Assembly (NCBI GenBank): GCA_964611435.1
Contig: CAZSXT010000013.1
Span: 1 to 64,000 of the forward strand
Source: JAYPHU01 sp964611435
Lineage (GTDB): Bacteria; Pseudomonadota; Alphaproteobacteria; Rhodospirillales; UBA2165
Length of the DNA: 64,000 nucleotides
Reading direction: 5' to 3'
The notes beneath the pieces were generated by a model. It was given only the letters and a program-made list of their open reading frames with translations. It made no database searches and was not told the DNA's origin. Of this stretch, positions 43,004 through 52,436 are shown in pieces. Both the position numbers and the translations under genes were made by a program. Positions within the stretch are counted from its first letter, which is position 1. The number at the start of each line of letters is the position of its first letter.

Positions 43004-43753
43004 ATGAAACATAGTCTTACCCATCGTCCCACATCTTTTTTCGTGACCGCGCCCATGCCTTGCCCTTATCTCGAAGGTCAAGTGGAGCGCCGCATGGTGA
43101 CAGAGCTATCTGGCCGGGATGCACTGTCCCTACATGACACACTGTCGCGGGTCGGATTTCGGCGTAGCCACGGACTGGTCTATGCGCCAATCTGCCATGG
43201 ATGTAACGCCTGCCTTGCCGTGCGTACGACGGTCGATGAGTTCCGGCCCAGTAATTCACAACGCCGGGTGTTAAAAGCCAATGCCGATCTACTGGTCGAA
43301 GTGCGACCGAGCCGTGCGACGTCCGAACAGTATGAACTGTTTTCGGACTATCAGGACTTCCGGCATACCGGCGGTGATATGGCGACCATGGACTTTTATG
43401 ATTTCCAATCTTTGATCGAGGAAACACCGGTCGAGACGATCGTGTTGGAATACCGGCTGCCGGAAGATAATCGGTTGGTCGGCGCATGCCTGGTGGACGT
43501 TATGGGAGATGGCTTGTCGGCAGTTTATAGCTTCTTTGATCCGGCGCTCCGCAAACGCAGTTTGGGCACCTACATTATTTTGAATTTAATTGATCAGGCG
43601 GCCCTCCAAGGCCTGCCCTATGTCTATCTGGGCTATTGGATCAGCGGCAGTCAAAAAATGGCGTACAAGGACAAGTTCCAGCCGCTCGAATATTATGACG
43701 GCAACAGCTGGTCCTTGATCGAAAATTACTCGCCGGACATCGCGGCGGAATAG
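43004..43753 (+). CDS. bpt: Aspartate/glutamate leucyltransferase (Bpt)
   Basis: Bpt adds leucine to N-terminal Asp or Glu to target proteins for ClpAP degradation. The 249 residues show FVTAPMPCPYLEGQVERRMVTEL, then FRRSHGLVYAPICHGCNACLAVR with the conserved cysteines, and SFFDPALRKRSLGTYIIL and YLGYWISGSQKMAYKDKFQPLE. The length is standard. It lies 11 bases after the RDD gene, so the two are probably cotranscribed. Confidence 0.94.
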   Translation: MKHSLTHRPTSFFVTAPMPCPYLEGQVERRMVTELSGRDALSLHDTLSRVGFRRSHGLVYAPICHGCNACLAVRTTVDEFRPSNSQRRVLKANADLLVEVRPSRATSEQYELFSDYQDFRHTGGDMATMDFYDFQSLIEETPVETIVLEYRLPEDNRLVGACLVDVMGDGLSAVYSFFDPALRKRSLGTYIILNLIDQAALQGLPYVYLGYWISGSQKMAYKDKFQPLEYYDGNSWSLIENYSPDIAAE

Positions 43754-43820
43754 CGGACGCAAGTCGGTAAAAATTTGTCCGGTAAACCGGACGCGAGGGA
43801 ACATCAACGTTCATAGAGCG

Positions 43821-44915
43821 ATGAAACGTCGTGATTTCATAAAGACGGTGGGCGCCACGGGTGCGGTTGGCACAATGGCGTTGGCCACCCCTGCCCTGTC
43901 TCAGGGGATCAAAGAAATCAACATGGTCACAGCCTGGCCGGAGAATTTTCCGGGCTTGGGCACCGCTGCGGCGCGTCTGGGGGAGCGGATCACCCGCATG
44001 AGCGGCGGGGCGCTGAAGGTCAATGTTCACGGCCGCGGCAAGTTTGTCTCTTCGCCGGATTTGTTGAAGGCCGTGTCCGACGGCAAGGCCGACATGTATC
44101 ACGGCATCGATTATTACTGGCAGCAGCATTCCCGGGCATTCAATTTTTTCGCGTCAGTTCCCTTCGGTTTAACAGCCAGCGAACAACAGGCCTGGATCAA
44201 TTTTGGTGGTGGCCAGAAACTGTGGGATGAACTGGGCCGGTCATTTGGCGTCAAACCTTTCATGGTCGGTAACACGGGCATGCAAATGGGAGGCTGGTTC
44301 AATAAGCAGGTCGATACATTGGCTGATATGCAGGGGTTGAAAATCCGGCTGCCGGGCTTTGGCGGCCTGGTTTTAGAAAAGATCGGCGCCACGCGGGTTT
44401 CGCTGCCGATCAACAAAATATTTCCTGCCATGAGGTCAGGCGAGTTGGACGCGGCGGAATGGTTTGGCCCGTGGCTCGATATGAATTTCGGCCTACACAA
44501 GATCGCCCGGTTTTATTACTACCCGGGCTTCCATGAGCCCGGCACGACGCTCTCGTCCGCCATCAATCTGAAGCTTTGGGAATCGCTCTCCAACGAACAT
44601 CAGGAGATCATCAAGACCGCCGCGTCGGCCGAAACCGGCGAGGTTTTATCAGAATTCAACGCCAAAAATATTGAGGCGCTTGATACGTTGCGCCGGAAGC
44701 ATAATCTAAATCTTCGCCGGTTTTCAGATGAGCTGATGAACGCCATCGGATCGGCCTCTGGTGAAGTTGTGCAAGAGGTCGCGTCGGCGGATGAACTGAC
44801 CGGTCGAGTCTTCAAAAGCTTCCTAGATTTCCGGACGAAATCGATTACCTGGTCGAAAGTGTCGGACCAGGCGTATTGGAACTCCCGCCTGCTGCCGTTC
44901 AGCTACGCCAGGTAA
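43821..44915 (+). CDS. TRAP transporter substrate-binding protein (DctP/TakP-like)
   Basis: The 364-residue protein begins with a twin-arginine signal (MKRRDFIKTVGATGAVG) and resembles the dimeric TakP subgroup, which binds 2-oxoacids. Motifs: LKVNVHGRGKFVSSPDLLKAVSDGKADMYHG, KIRLPGFGGLVLEKIGATRVSLP and LDAAEWFGPWLDMNFG. The ligand is unproven. No DctQ/DctM subunits lie nearby, so it is an orphan binding protein. It is convergent with bioY over 4 bases and no terminator is seen between them. Confidence 0.9.
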   Translation: MKRRDFIKTVGATGAVGTMALATPALSQGIKEINMVTAWPENFPGLGTAAARLGERITRMSGGALKVNVHGRGKFVSSPDLLKAVSDGKADMYHGIDYYWQQHSRAFNFFASVPFGLTASEQQAWINFGGGQKLWDELGRSFGVKPFMVGNTGMQMGGWFNKQVDTLADMQGLKIRLPGFGGLVLEKIGATRVSLPINKIFPAMRSGELDAAEWFGPWLDMNFGLHKIARFYYYPGFHEPGTTLSSAINLKLWESLSNEHQEIIKTAASAETGEVLSEFNAKNIEALDTLRRKHNLNLRRFSDELMNAIGSASGEVVQEVASADELTGRVFKSFLDFRTKSITWSKVSDQAYWNSRLLPFSYAR

Positions 44916-44919
44916 AATC

Positions 44920-45531
44920 CTATTCCGAAATTGTGCGTTCGCTGCGCCGGCCTAGATAGCGCCAGCAACCAGGCAACACCAAGGCTGCGAGTAAAATCTT
45001 GAAGGCGGCCGCCCAGAAGAATGGCGCTACACCAAACGTGTAGGCTTTTTCCGCGCCGATTAAGTGCGCTAACCAGGCAAATCCAAAAACAAATATGATT
45101 GCGGTGCCGGCAATCATCGCCACAAGGGTTGAGGCGATACCGCGGTCAAAGCCTTTCTCGCCGAGATAGCCCAGGAACCCGGCGCTGATCAGGAAACCAA
45201 TCAGATAGCCACCGGTAGGACCGGACATATAGGCTAGTCCAATGCCCTTTGCCGGGGTGCCAGCAAACACCGGAAGCCACAAGGCGCCTTCCACTAAATA
45301 GAGCAGCACCGTTGCCGCGCCCAATTTCCAGCCGAACGCCATGCCGATCACCAGGACGGCGAAGGTCTGCATGGTCATCGGGACAGGATAGAACGGAATT
45401 TGGATCTTGGCCGAGATTGTCAACAGAACGGAACCAGCAAGGGCAAGCAGGATCATTTTGAGCCAGCTCTTTTCAGCGGCCGGCCAAAGTGTTGAAAGCA
45501 ACGTCGGCGTCGTACCGATGGCAGTGTTCAT
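44920..45531 (-). CDS. bioY: Biotin transporter BioY
   Basis: BioY is the S-component of the biotin ECF transporter and can import biotin alone in some bacteria. The 203 residues show about six hydrophobic segments, ISAKIQIPFYPVPMTMQTFAVL, GALWLPVFAGTPAKGIGLAYMSGPTGGYLIGF and FGVAPFFWAAAFKILLAALVLP. The ATG at 45531 has AAGGA nine bases upstream; the ATG at 45540 touches that site and is unlikely. bioM and bioN are not adjacent. Confidence 0.93.
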   Translation of the reverse strand: MNTAIGTTPTLLSTLWPAAEKSWLKMILLALAGSVLLTISAKIQIPFYPVPMTMQTFAVLVIGMAFGWKLGAATVLLYLVEGALWLPVFAGTPAKGIGLAYMSGPTGGYLIGFLISAGFLGYLGEKGFDRGIASTLVAMIAGTAIIFVFGFAWLAHLIGAEKAYTFGVAPFFWAAAFKILLAALVLPGCWRYLGRRSERTISE

Positions 45532-45613
45532 GATCCGCATTCCTTAAAAGCGTGATATCCGTTGAGCGCCGGTTTTATCCTTGGCTCTGATCGAAGTCAA
45601 ATGGGCCGAAAGC

Positions 45614-47845
45614 TTAGAACTTGTTTACTTTAGAAAAGCCCTTGGGCGGCAGACGACCGGCTTGTGACCGCTTACCTTGCCAAGCCATCAAGTCCGTTTC
45701 GGTGCGGTTTCTGTCGCCGGTTTTCCAGGTGAGCCCCTCTTCCAGGGTAAAGGTTTTAACGTCGGACAGCCCGCCGTCCTTGTAGCGTTGCAGGATCACT
45801 CCCCTGCCCCGGGTCATCTCCGGCACTTCGTCCAAGGGGAACAGCAGCAGCTTGCGGTTCTCACCGATGACTGCCACGTGATCGCCTTCTACCCGGCAGA
45901 CAGCCGCCGCTTCATCGTCGCCTTTGACGTTGAGGATTTGCTTGCCGCCTTTGGTCTGCGCCATCACGTCTTCGGATTTCACGACAAAGCCGCGCCCGGC
46001 ACTCGATGCTACCAGGAATTTCTCTTCAGGCTTGAACAGGAAGAGATTGACCAAGTCGTGCTCGTTGCCGAGATCGATCATCAGCCTGACCGGCTCCCCA
46101 AAGCCGCGGCCACCCGGCAGCTTGTCGCAGGACAACGTGTAGAAGCGGCCATTTGTGGCGAACACCAGGACCTTGTCAGTGGTCTCCGCGTGGAAGGCGA
46201 ACTTGCCCCGGTCGCCGTCCTTGTACTTAACCTCGGACACATCCTCTAGATGCCCCTTGGCCGCTTTAATCCAGCCTTTATCTGAGCAGATGACCGTGAT
46301 GGGTTCTTTCTCGATGAAGGCCTCGACCGGCACGTCGATGACCGGCGGGGCTTCCCCAATTTCAGTGCGTCGTTTGCCCAATTCGTCCTTACCGCCGAAG
46401 TTCTTTTTGATCTCTTTGACCTCGTCGGCGATCCGTTTCCATCGGAGTTTCTTGTCCTTGAGGAGTTTATTGAGGGCGGCCCGTTCCTTCGTCAGCGCAT
46501 CGTGTTCGGTCTTGATCTCCATTTCTTCAAGCCGTCGTAAGCTGCGTAACCGCATGTTGAGGATGGCGTCGGCCTGGGTTTCTGTTAGCTTGAACGCCTT
46601 GATCAGACCGGCCTTCGCGTCGTCTTCTTCACGAATGATACGGATAACTTCATCCAGGTTGAGGTAGGCTTTAAGGTAGCCTTCCAACATATCCAGGCGG
46701 GTTTCGATCTTGCCCAATCGGAACTTGGAACGCCGGACCAGCACATCCAGCCGGTGGTCCAGGAAGGCCTGCAGCACATCGCGAAGGTCCATCACTCTCG
46801 GCGTGTTGTCCGCGTCGATCACGTTCATATTGAGGCTGAAGCGTGCCTCCAGATCGGTCTGCTTGAACAGTTGCTCCATCAGCATGTCCGGATCGATCGT
46901 GCGGTTTTTCGGCTCCAGCACGATACGTACGTCTTCAGCTGATTCATCCACGATGTCGTTGAGCATAGGCAATTTGCGGGCGTTTAATAGCTCAGCGATT
47001 TTTTCGATCAGCCGGGATTTCTGGATCTGATATGGAATTTCCGTGATGACGATCTGGTACTGGCCACGGCCCAAATTTTCCTTTTTCCACCTGGCTCGAA
47101 TGCGGAAGCCGCCCCTGCCCGTTTTGTAAGCAGCCACCACCGCGGCCCGGTCTTCGACCAAAATGCCGCCGGTGGGGAAATCCGGACCAGGAATAAAATC
47201 CACCAGTTTGCCGATGGTGGCGTTGGGGAACTTGATCAGATGGGATAATGCATCGCAGATCTCCCCCACATTGTGCGGCGGAATGCTGGTCGCCATACCG
47301 ACGGCGATGCCGGCTGCACCGTTGGCCAGCAGGTTTGGAAACGCCGCAGGCAGGACGAAGGGTTCTTTCTCCTCCCCGTCATAGGTTTCCCGAAAATCGA
47401 CCGCGTCTTCATCGATACCTTCCAGCAACGCCTTGGCGACCTCGGTCATACGTGCTTCGGTATACCGCATGGCGGCGGCGTTATCGCCATCCACATTGCC
47501 GAAGTTCCCCTGTCCGTCGATCAGCGGATACCGGACAGCAAAATCCTGGGCCAGACGCACCAGTGCGTCATAGACCGCCTGATCACCATGCGGGTGATAC
47601 TTACCGATGACGTCACCAACCACGCGAGCGCATTTCTTGTAGCCGCCGGAAGGGTCAAGTTTGAGTTGACGCATGGCGTATAACAGCCGCCGGTGCACCG
47701 GTTTGAGGCCGTCCCGCACATCGGGTAGCGAGCGAGACATAATGATGGAAAGTGCGTACGAGAGGTAGCGTTCACTGATCGCATCGGCCAGGCGCGTGTC
47801 GCGAATATCTCCCCCAGAACCATCGGGCAAGGTCATTTCGTTCAT
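45614..47845 (-). CDS. parC: DNA topoisomerase IV subunit A
   Basis: ParC decatenates chromosomes with ParE. The 743 residues show SRSLPDVRDGLKPVHRRLLYAM, GKYHPHGDQAVYDALVRLAQ, the catalytic tyrosine Y128 in AAMRYTEARM and C-terminal blades without a GyrA box. Where quinolone-sensitive E. coli ParC has Ser80 and Glu84, this one has Q89 and D93, a pattern usual in alphaproteobacteria. It lies 24 bases after recO. Confidence 0.96.
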   Translation of the reverse strand: MNEMTLPDGSGGDIRDTRLADAISERYLSYALSIIMSRSLPDVRDGLKPVHRRLLYAMRQLKLDPSGGYKKCARVVGDVIGKYHPHGDQAVYDALVRLAQDFAVRYPLIDGQGNFGNVDGDNAAAMRYTEARMTEVAKALLEGIDEDAVDFRETYDGEEKEPFVLPAAFPNLLANGAAGIAVGMATSIPPHNVGEICDALSHLIKFPNATIGKLVDFIPGPDFPTGGILVEDRAAVVAAYKTGRGGFRIRARWKKENLGRGQYQIVITEIPYQIQKSRLIEKIAELLNARKLPMLNDIVDESAEDVRIVLEPKNRTIDPDMLMEQLFKQTDLEARFSLNMNVIDADNTPRVMDLRDVLQAFLDHRLDVLVRRSKFRLGKIETRLDMLEGYLKAYLNLDEVIRIIREEDDAKAGLIKAFKLTETQADAILNMRLRSLRRLEEMEIKTEHDALTKERAALNKLLKDKKLRWKRIADEVKEIKKNFGGKDELGKRRTEIGEAPPVIDVPVEAFIEKEPITVICSDKGWIKAAKGHLEDVSEVKYKDGDRGKFAFHAETTDKVLVFATNGRFYTLSCDKLPGGRGFGEPVRLMIDLGNEHDLVNLFLFKPEEKFLVASSAGRGFVVKSEDVMAQTKGGKQILNVKGDDEAAAVCRVEGDHVAVIGENRKLLLFPLDEVPEMTRGRGVILQRYKDGGLSDVKTFTLEEGLTWKTGDRNRTETDLMAWQGKRSQAGRLPPKGFSKVNKF

Positions 47846-47869
47846 AATTTCCTCAGGGACAAGGTGTCT

Positions 47870-48613
47870 TCAGCTACCAGATATAGTAGCTAATTGTTTC
47901 ACACGGTCAACAAGTCGCGTCCGGGCCGACGGAGCACCGGTTTTATGATGGATGAAGGCGTGGCGGTCCAGAAAATAACCTGTGAGTTCCAGACCCTTCA
48001 CCAACTCCTCTGCCCGTACATCCTCCTGTAATTCCAAGGACTTCAGAAACTTAGGCAGTGGTAACATTCTGTCATGATACGGACGCCCTGCGTCTTCGGA
48101 GACGGCTTGTCCCGACTTTGGCGACACGTACACTAAATTGTCACTGGTGCCTGTCGCCGCACAGGCCGTCAGATCGAGACCGAATCCGAGTTGCGTAAGC
48201 AGGTCCAACTCCCAGGCGACGTAGCGGGATATCCAGTTATCATCTTCTAATGCTTCGATTAAGGCGTGGAGGGAGGCGAATATCTCCGGCATGGGCTCAC
48301 GTTCGGGCAAGGCGCGTTCGGTCACCGCGCAGGCGGATGATAGCCCGGCAAGTTTGAGCGCATCACCCAGGACCGGTGCGGCGTTCGGTGACGTTAATTC
48401 GCAGATATAGGCGCCGAGATGGTCTTCCAACCGGGCCCGCCAATCTGCGGTCACGAAGTTGCCCGCTTCGTAAATACCGCGGGCGCGCTTGCCGGCGCCG
48501 CCCCGGACCAATCCCGAATGGGCGCCGTGTACAGCCGTCAGCAGTGTAACGATGAGGGATGTTTCGCCATGTTTTCGGGCGGAGAGGACAATGCCGTCGT
48601 CGGTCCAGTTCAT
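47870..48613 (-). CDS. recO: DNA repair protein RecO
   Basis: RecO loads RecA onto SSB-coated DNA. The 247 residues contain DDGIVLSARKHGETSLIVTLLT, the OB-fold start, GAGKRARGIYEAGNFVTADW and TACAATGTSDNLVYVSPKSGQAVS of the zinc-like region. Its start overlaps the end of the alpha/beta hydrolase by 4 bases. In most relatives era precedes it directly; here four genes intervene. Confidence 0.94.
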   Translation of the reverse strand: MNWTDDGIVLSARKHGETSLIVTLLTAVHGAHSGLVRGGAGKRARGIYEAGNFVTADWRARLEDHLGAYICELTSPNAAPVLGDALKLAGLSSACAVTERALPEREPMPEIFASLHALIEALEDDNWISRYVAWELDLLTQLGFGLDLTACAATGTSDNLVYVSPKSGQAVSEDAGRPYHDRMLPLPKFLKSLELQEDVRAEELVKGLELTGYFLDRHAFIHHKTGAPSARTRLVDRVKQLATISGS

Positions 48614-49317
48614 GCCGCCGCTTCGACAAGAAGCTCGGCGAGCTCCTCGGGATCATCGACCATCACGTCATGACCGCTGTCAACAGTACGGCAGTGCCAG
48701 CGAGGGTCGGCGTCGGTCAGTTCTTGGAACTGGATAAAATTGCTGGGGTCATGTTTCATCGCTCGAATATATGTGCACTTGGCGATGTCCTCCAAGACGA
48801 CGGTCCGCTTGACCGGCTGATCCATGCAGCCGAATGGTTGTGGGGTGCATTGGCTGTCCACCCATGCCTGATTTTCATCCCGAATACGGAACTTTGCCGC
48901 CGGAATCGGTGGCACGGTATTCAGGGAGGTCTCGGCCGCTGCTTTAGCCGTCGCATCTGACTGGGCGGCCGGTGTGTAGTCTCTTAGGCTTTTACCGTGT
49001 TCCGGTAGGAAAGCGTCGAGATAAATCAACGCGGACAACTTATCCGGAATTTGACTGGCCACCCCGGTGATGACCATACCGCCATAGGAGTGACCACACA
49101 AAGCCACCTCCTCCAGCTCTTCCCACTTGATCAGGTTCACCACATCCGTGACGTGTGTCTCCAGATTGATATCCGGTGTGAGCAAATGGGATTTATCGGC
49201 AAGCCCGGTTAGCGTTGGTATAAACACCCGATGTCCTTGTGCTTGCAGCAGCTGCGTCACGAATTTCCAGCACCAGCCGCCGTGCCATGCCCCATGCACC
49301 AGAACAAAGGTCGTCAT
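48610..49317 (-). CDS. Alpha/beta hydrolase
   Basis: The 235 residues show an oxyanion-hole motif LVHGAWHGGWCWKF, the nucleophile elbow GHSYGG, DAFLPEHGKSLRD and a C-terminal catalytic histidine in DSGHDVMVDDPEEL. This subgroup resembles the plant methylesterase/hydroxynitrile lyase type and bacterial EstC-like esterases. The substrate is unknown. It overlaps the flavin reductase gene stop by one base (TAATG) and recO by four. Confidence 0.85.
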   Translation of the reverse strand: MTTFVLVHGAWHGGWCWKFVTQLLQAQGHRVFIPTLTGLADKSHLLTPDINLETHVTDVVNLIKWEELEEVALCGHSYGGMVITGVASQIPDKLSALIYLDAFLPEHGKSLRDYTPAAQSDATAKAAAETSLNTVPPIPAAKFRIRDENQAWVDSQCTPQPFGCMDQPVKRTVVLEDIAKCTYIRAMKHDPSNFIQFQELTDADPRWHCRTVDSGHDVMVDDPEELAELLVEAAA

Positions 49318-49994
49318 TACGTGCCGTCCCCTTCCAGTTTCTTGGTGCCGGTGCGGCCTTCCATGCCCGGACGATTGCCGCCGGCGTGATTGATGGTAAA
49401 GACATTCTCCACAGCGGTGTAATCGTAGTAACCCATTCGCGCCAGTGGTTTGTACTTGGGAATGTCCAGTTTGCCGTCTTTGCCGATATAATCGTCGTTT
49501 ATATGGATCATGACGACTCTACCGATGACGATATCCGCCGACCCCAATCCCCCCGGGCCATTTCCGGGCAGCCGCAGGGACGTATGAAAGACGCATTCAA
49601 AGTTCACCGGCGCCTCCGCGACTCTAAAAGGCGCAACGATGTCGGACGGCGCTTTGGTGACACCGGCCAGCTCAAACTCGTCAACATCCGCATCCACTTC
49701 CTGAGCCGATTTGTTGACGGCGTCGCGAAGGTCGAAAGTCGCTAAATTCCAGACGAATTCGCGAGTGTTTTCCGCATTTGTCACACTGTGCTTGCGGCCA
49801 TCGGGCCGTGGATTCGCGGAATACATGACGTACGGCGGATTGAAGCCCAGATTCTGGAACTGGCTATAGGGGGCAAGATTTGGAACGCCGTCTTCGGACA
49901 GGCTGGAAATCCATCCGATGGGTCTCGGCACCACGCAAGATTTAAAAGGATCCCACGGCAAACCATGATCGGATGTTCCGGGCTCGTATTTCAT
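49317..49994 (-). CDS. Flavin reductase-like domain protein
   Basis: The 225 residues contain the split beta-barrel FMN domain: SCVVPRPIGWISSLSEDGVPNLAPYSQFQNLGFNPPYVMYSA and a long loop, then IVIGRVVMIHINDDYI and PLARMGYYDYTAVENVF. Members reduce flavin for partner monooxygenases or act as FMN-binding enzymes on their own. With the adjoining hydrolase it may form a two-gene catabolic unit, which is inference from the TAATG coupling. Confidence 0.82.
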   Translation of the reverse strand: MKYEPGTSDHGLPWDPFKSCVVPRPIGWISSLSEDGVPNLAPYSQFQNLGFNPPYVMYSANPRPDGRKHSVTNAENTREFVWNLATFDLRDAVNKSAQEVDADVDEFELAGVTKAPSDIVAPFRVAEAPVNFECVFHTSLRLPGNGPGGLGSADIVIGRVVMIHINDDYIGKDGKLDIPKYKPLARMGYYDYTAVENVFTINHAGGNRPGMEGRTGTKKLEGDGT

Positions 49995-50024
49995 TCTATT
50001 CCCCCTGTTTGATTATGACATGTC

Positions 50025-50050
50025 TGAGCCGCCCGCCACTGGGCGGCTCA
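50025..50050. repeat. GC-rich hairpin between the CBS and flavin reductase genes
   Basis: TGAGCCGCCC and GGGCGGCTCA form a perfect 10-bp stem with a 6-base loop (GCCACT). No T-run follows on either strand, so it is not a canonical terminator. It may protect or attenuate minus-strand mRNA. Confidence 0.7.
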
Positions 50051-50084
50051 CCAGATCATACTGTGATCGTTTTGAAGCAGCGAC

Positions 50085-50516
50085 TCAACCGGTTGCGATG
50101 TAATCCCGCATTTGCTGAGCTTCGTTCTCCAACTCATCCACGCGGTTTTTCACCACGTCGCCGATACTGACGATCCCGACGAGCTGATCGTTCTGCACGA
50201 TGGGAATATGTCGGATACGCCGCGCCGTCATTTCACGGCGGAGATGGTTCATTTCTTCGTCCGGCGAGCAGGAAAACACGTCTTTGGTCATGATATCGGA
50301 CGCCGGGAGCGTTAAAAGGCTAGCCCCATGCCGAGAGACGCCGCGCACGATGTCCCGTTCCGACAAAATGCCTTTTAGACGATTGCCCCCGTCAGCGATG
50401 AGCACCGCACCGATGTTTTTTTCGGCCAAGAGATCGGCCACGTCTTGTACGGTGCTGTCAGGGCTCGCCGTGACGACGTCGGAGCCTTTGCCCTTCAGGA
50501 TTGCTGATATCTTCAT
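50085..50516 (-). CDS. CBS domain pair protein
   Basis: The 143 residues are two CBS motifs in tandem: VVTASPDSTVQDVADLLAEKNIGAVLI with GILSERDIVRGVS, and DVFSCSPDEEMNHLRREM with RIRHIPIVQNDQLVGIVSIGDVVK. No catalytic domain is present. CBS pairs bind adenosine nucleotides and act as energy sensors. The C-terminal helix resembles that of other small alphaproteobacterial CBS proteins. Confidence 0.9.
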   Translation of the reverse strand: MKISAILKGKGSDVVTASPDSTVQDVADLLAEKNIGAVLIADGGNRLKGILSERDIVRGVSRHGASLLTLPASDIMTKDVFSCSPDEEMNHLRREMTARRIRHIPIVQNDQLVGIVSIGDVVKNRVDELENEAQQMRDYIATG

Positions 50517-50597
50517 GGATCATCCTCCCTGTTGTTGTGGCAGCGCTAAATTTGGCCATAAATCCGGCGCGGAGCCAAATAAAATATTGTCGGGGAT

Positions 50598-51455
50598 TTA
50601 CTCAGCGACCCGTTTGCGCAACCACCAAATGAAAATAAGCGCGGTGCCAAACATCGTCAGGCTATAGGTTGCGGCGGGAATGACCGCTGCACCGCCGCCG
50701 AAAAGCAAGGTGCCGACGGCGATGGCGAGGGTGCCGTTTTGCAGCCCACATTCAATGGAAATTGCAATCCGTTGCTGTACGCCGGAACCAAACATGGCCC
50801 CCAGCCACCACGCGAGGGCCAGCATGATCAGGTTTAGGGCCAAGGTGATCAGTCCCGCATCCGCATAGTACGCCGCAATGTTATCACGCTCTTGATAGAT
50901 GGCGCCGGCTAAAACGATAAAGAAGAGGATGGTAGAGGTTTTCCGGGCCGGGCCATCAAATTTGAGGGCAAATCCTTCCGCCCAACGCCGGACCGCAAGA
51001 CCTATCAGCACCGGAACGGTCACTATCAGGAAAACGCTGACCGCGGTTTTGCCGACAGATACCTCTCCTTCCAGGTTGCCGCCCATAAGATGAGTGTAAG
51101 AATACACGACAATAAGAGGAATGGTGACGACACACAGCAGGCTGACAATCGCGGTGAGCGAGATAGAGAGCGCCACATCGCCCTTACCGAAAGCGGTTAA
51201 GATGTTGGAGGTGACACCGCCCGGCGCGGCAGCGATGATCATCACGCCGAGGGCAATCTCCGGAGAGACCGGCCAGATACTGATCAAAAAGAATCCGACC
51301 ACCGGCAGTAGGATCATCTGTGAGATTAGCCCGACGACAAAGTCCTTCGGCTGCTTGGCGACGCGGGTGAAATCCTGAACGGTCAGTCCCAGACCCAGCG
51401 AAAACATAATAAACGCCAATGCCAGCGGCAAAATTACATCGGTTACAATCCCCAT
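50598..51455 (-). CDS. Bile acid:sodium symporter family transporter
   Basis: The 285-residue protein has about nine hydrophobic segments and the BASS family signatures ALAFIMFSLGLGLTVQDF, AAPGGVTSNILTAFGKGD and ECGLQNGTLAIAVG. In bacteria these carry organic acids such as pantoate or bile salts; the substrate is unknown. The ATG at 51455 has AAAAGGAGAGGGGACT upstream, better than the extension to 51506. It is an intruder in the era-recO interval. Confidence 0.88.
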   Translation of the reverse strand: MGIVTDVILPLALAFIMFSLGLGLTVQDFTRVAKQPKDFVVGLISQMILLPVVGFFLISIWPVSPEIALGVMIIAAAPGGVTSNILTAFGKGDVALSISLTAIVSLLCVVTIPLIVVYSYTHLMGGNLEGEVSVGKTAVSVFLIVTVPVLIGLAVRRWAEGFALKFDGPARKTSTILFFIVLAGAIYQERDNIAAYYADAGLITLALNLIMLALAWWLGAMFGSGVQQRIAISIECGLQNGTLAIAVGTLLFGGGAAVIPAATYSLTMFGTALIFIWWLRKRVAE

Positions 51456-51524
51456 AGTCCCCTCTCCTTTTGAAGCGCCCCTTATTCGTCTGTCATACCC
51501 GGTCAAATATTTGCGGAAGATTAA

Positions 51525-52436
51525 TCAGGCGTTGTAGTCAAGCCCCCAATCCCGATAGCGATCCGGGTCGTCTCCCCATTTTTCCCGAACTTTAACGAAA
51601 AGAAACAAATGGACGCGGCAGCCGAACATGTCTTCCAGTTCGGCCCGCGAGTCGGCGCCGATGGATTTAATCCGTGCCCCCTTTTTACCCAGGACAATCG
51701 CCTTTTGGCTGTCCCGCTGTACGTAAATGACCTGCTCGATGCGCACGCTGCCGTCTTCCTGGTCGGTCCAGGATTCGGTCTCGACCGTTGCCGCGTAGGG
51801 AAGTTCTTGATGAAGTTGATGATAGAGCTTTTCCCGGGTGATCTCGGCCGCCAGCAGCCGTTCGGGCATATCCGATAACTGGTCTTCGGGAAATAACCAC
51901 GGTCCTTCTGGTACGATGGAGGCCCAATGTTCAGCCAGACCATCGACTCCATCGCCGGTCTCAGCGGAAATCATGAAGGTCTCCCGGAACAGACCTGTTT
52001 GGTTCAACTTATCCGCCAGCGCCAACAGATCGGGTTTTTTCACCAGGTCAACTTTGTTGATGATCAGGTCGGCGGTCGCCTGACGCTCCACAAGGCGATC
52101 AATGATGGCCTGGGTGTTTCGATTAATCCCGCGATCTGCATCGACAAGGAAGGCAATATGGTCGGCATCACCCGCGCCATCCCAAGCCGCCGCCACCATC
52201 GCCCGGTCAAGCCGGCGTCGGGGGGCGAAAATACCTGGCGTATCAATGAATATAAGCTGAACAGGCCCTTTCACGGTGAGACCCAGGACCCGTGTCCGGG
52301 TCGTTTGCACCTTGGGCGAGACGATGGAAACCTTGGCGCCGACAAGCCGGTTCAACAGTGTAGACTTACCCACATTGGGTGCGCCGATGATGGCGACAAA
52401 TCCGCATTTGGTTGGTGTGCCGTTAGCCATCGGCAT
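51525..52436 (-). CDS. era: GTPase Era
   Basis: Era is a 16S rRNA-binding GTPase needed for 30S maturation. The 303 residues show IIGAPNVGKSTLLNRLVGAKVSIVSPKVQTTR, the G2/G3 sites (DTPGIF), NKVD and the C-terminal KH domain GKKGARIKSIGADSRAEL. The ATG at 52436 lies 14 bases inside rnc; another at 52430 is equally possible. Confidence 0.97.
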   Translation of the reverse strand: MPMANGTPTKCGFVAIIGAPNVGKSTLLNRLVGAKVSIVSPKVQTTRTRVLGLTVKGPVQLIFIDTPGIFAPRRRLDRAMVAAAWDGAGDADHIAFLVDADRGINRNTQAIIDRLVERQATADLIINKVDLVKKPDLLALADKLNQTGLFRETFMISAETGDGVDGLAEHWASIVPEGPWLFPEDQLSDMPERLLAAEITREKLYHQLHQELPYAATVETESWTDQEDGSVRIEQVIYVQRDSQKAIVLGKKGARIKSIGADSRAELEDMFGCRVHLFLFVKVREKWGDDPDRYRDWGLDYNA

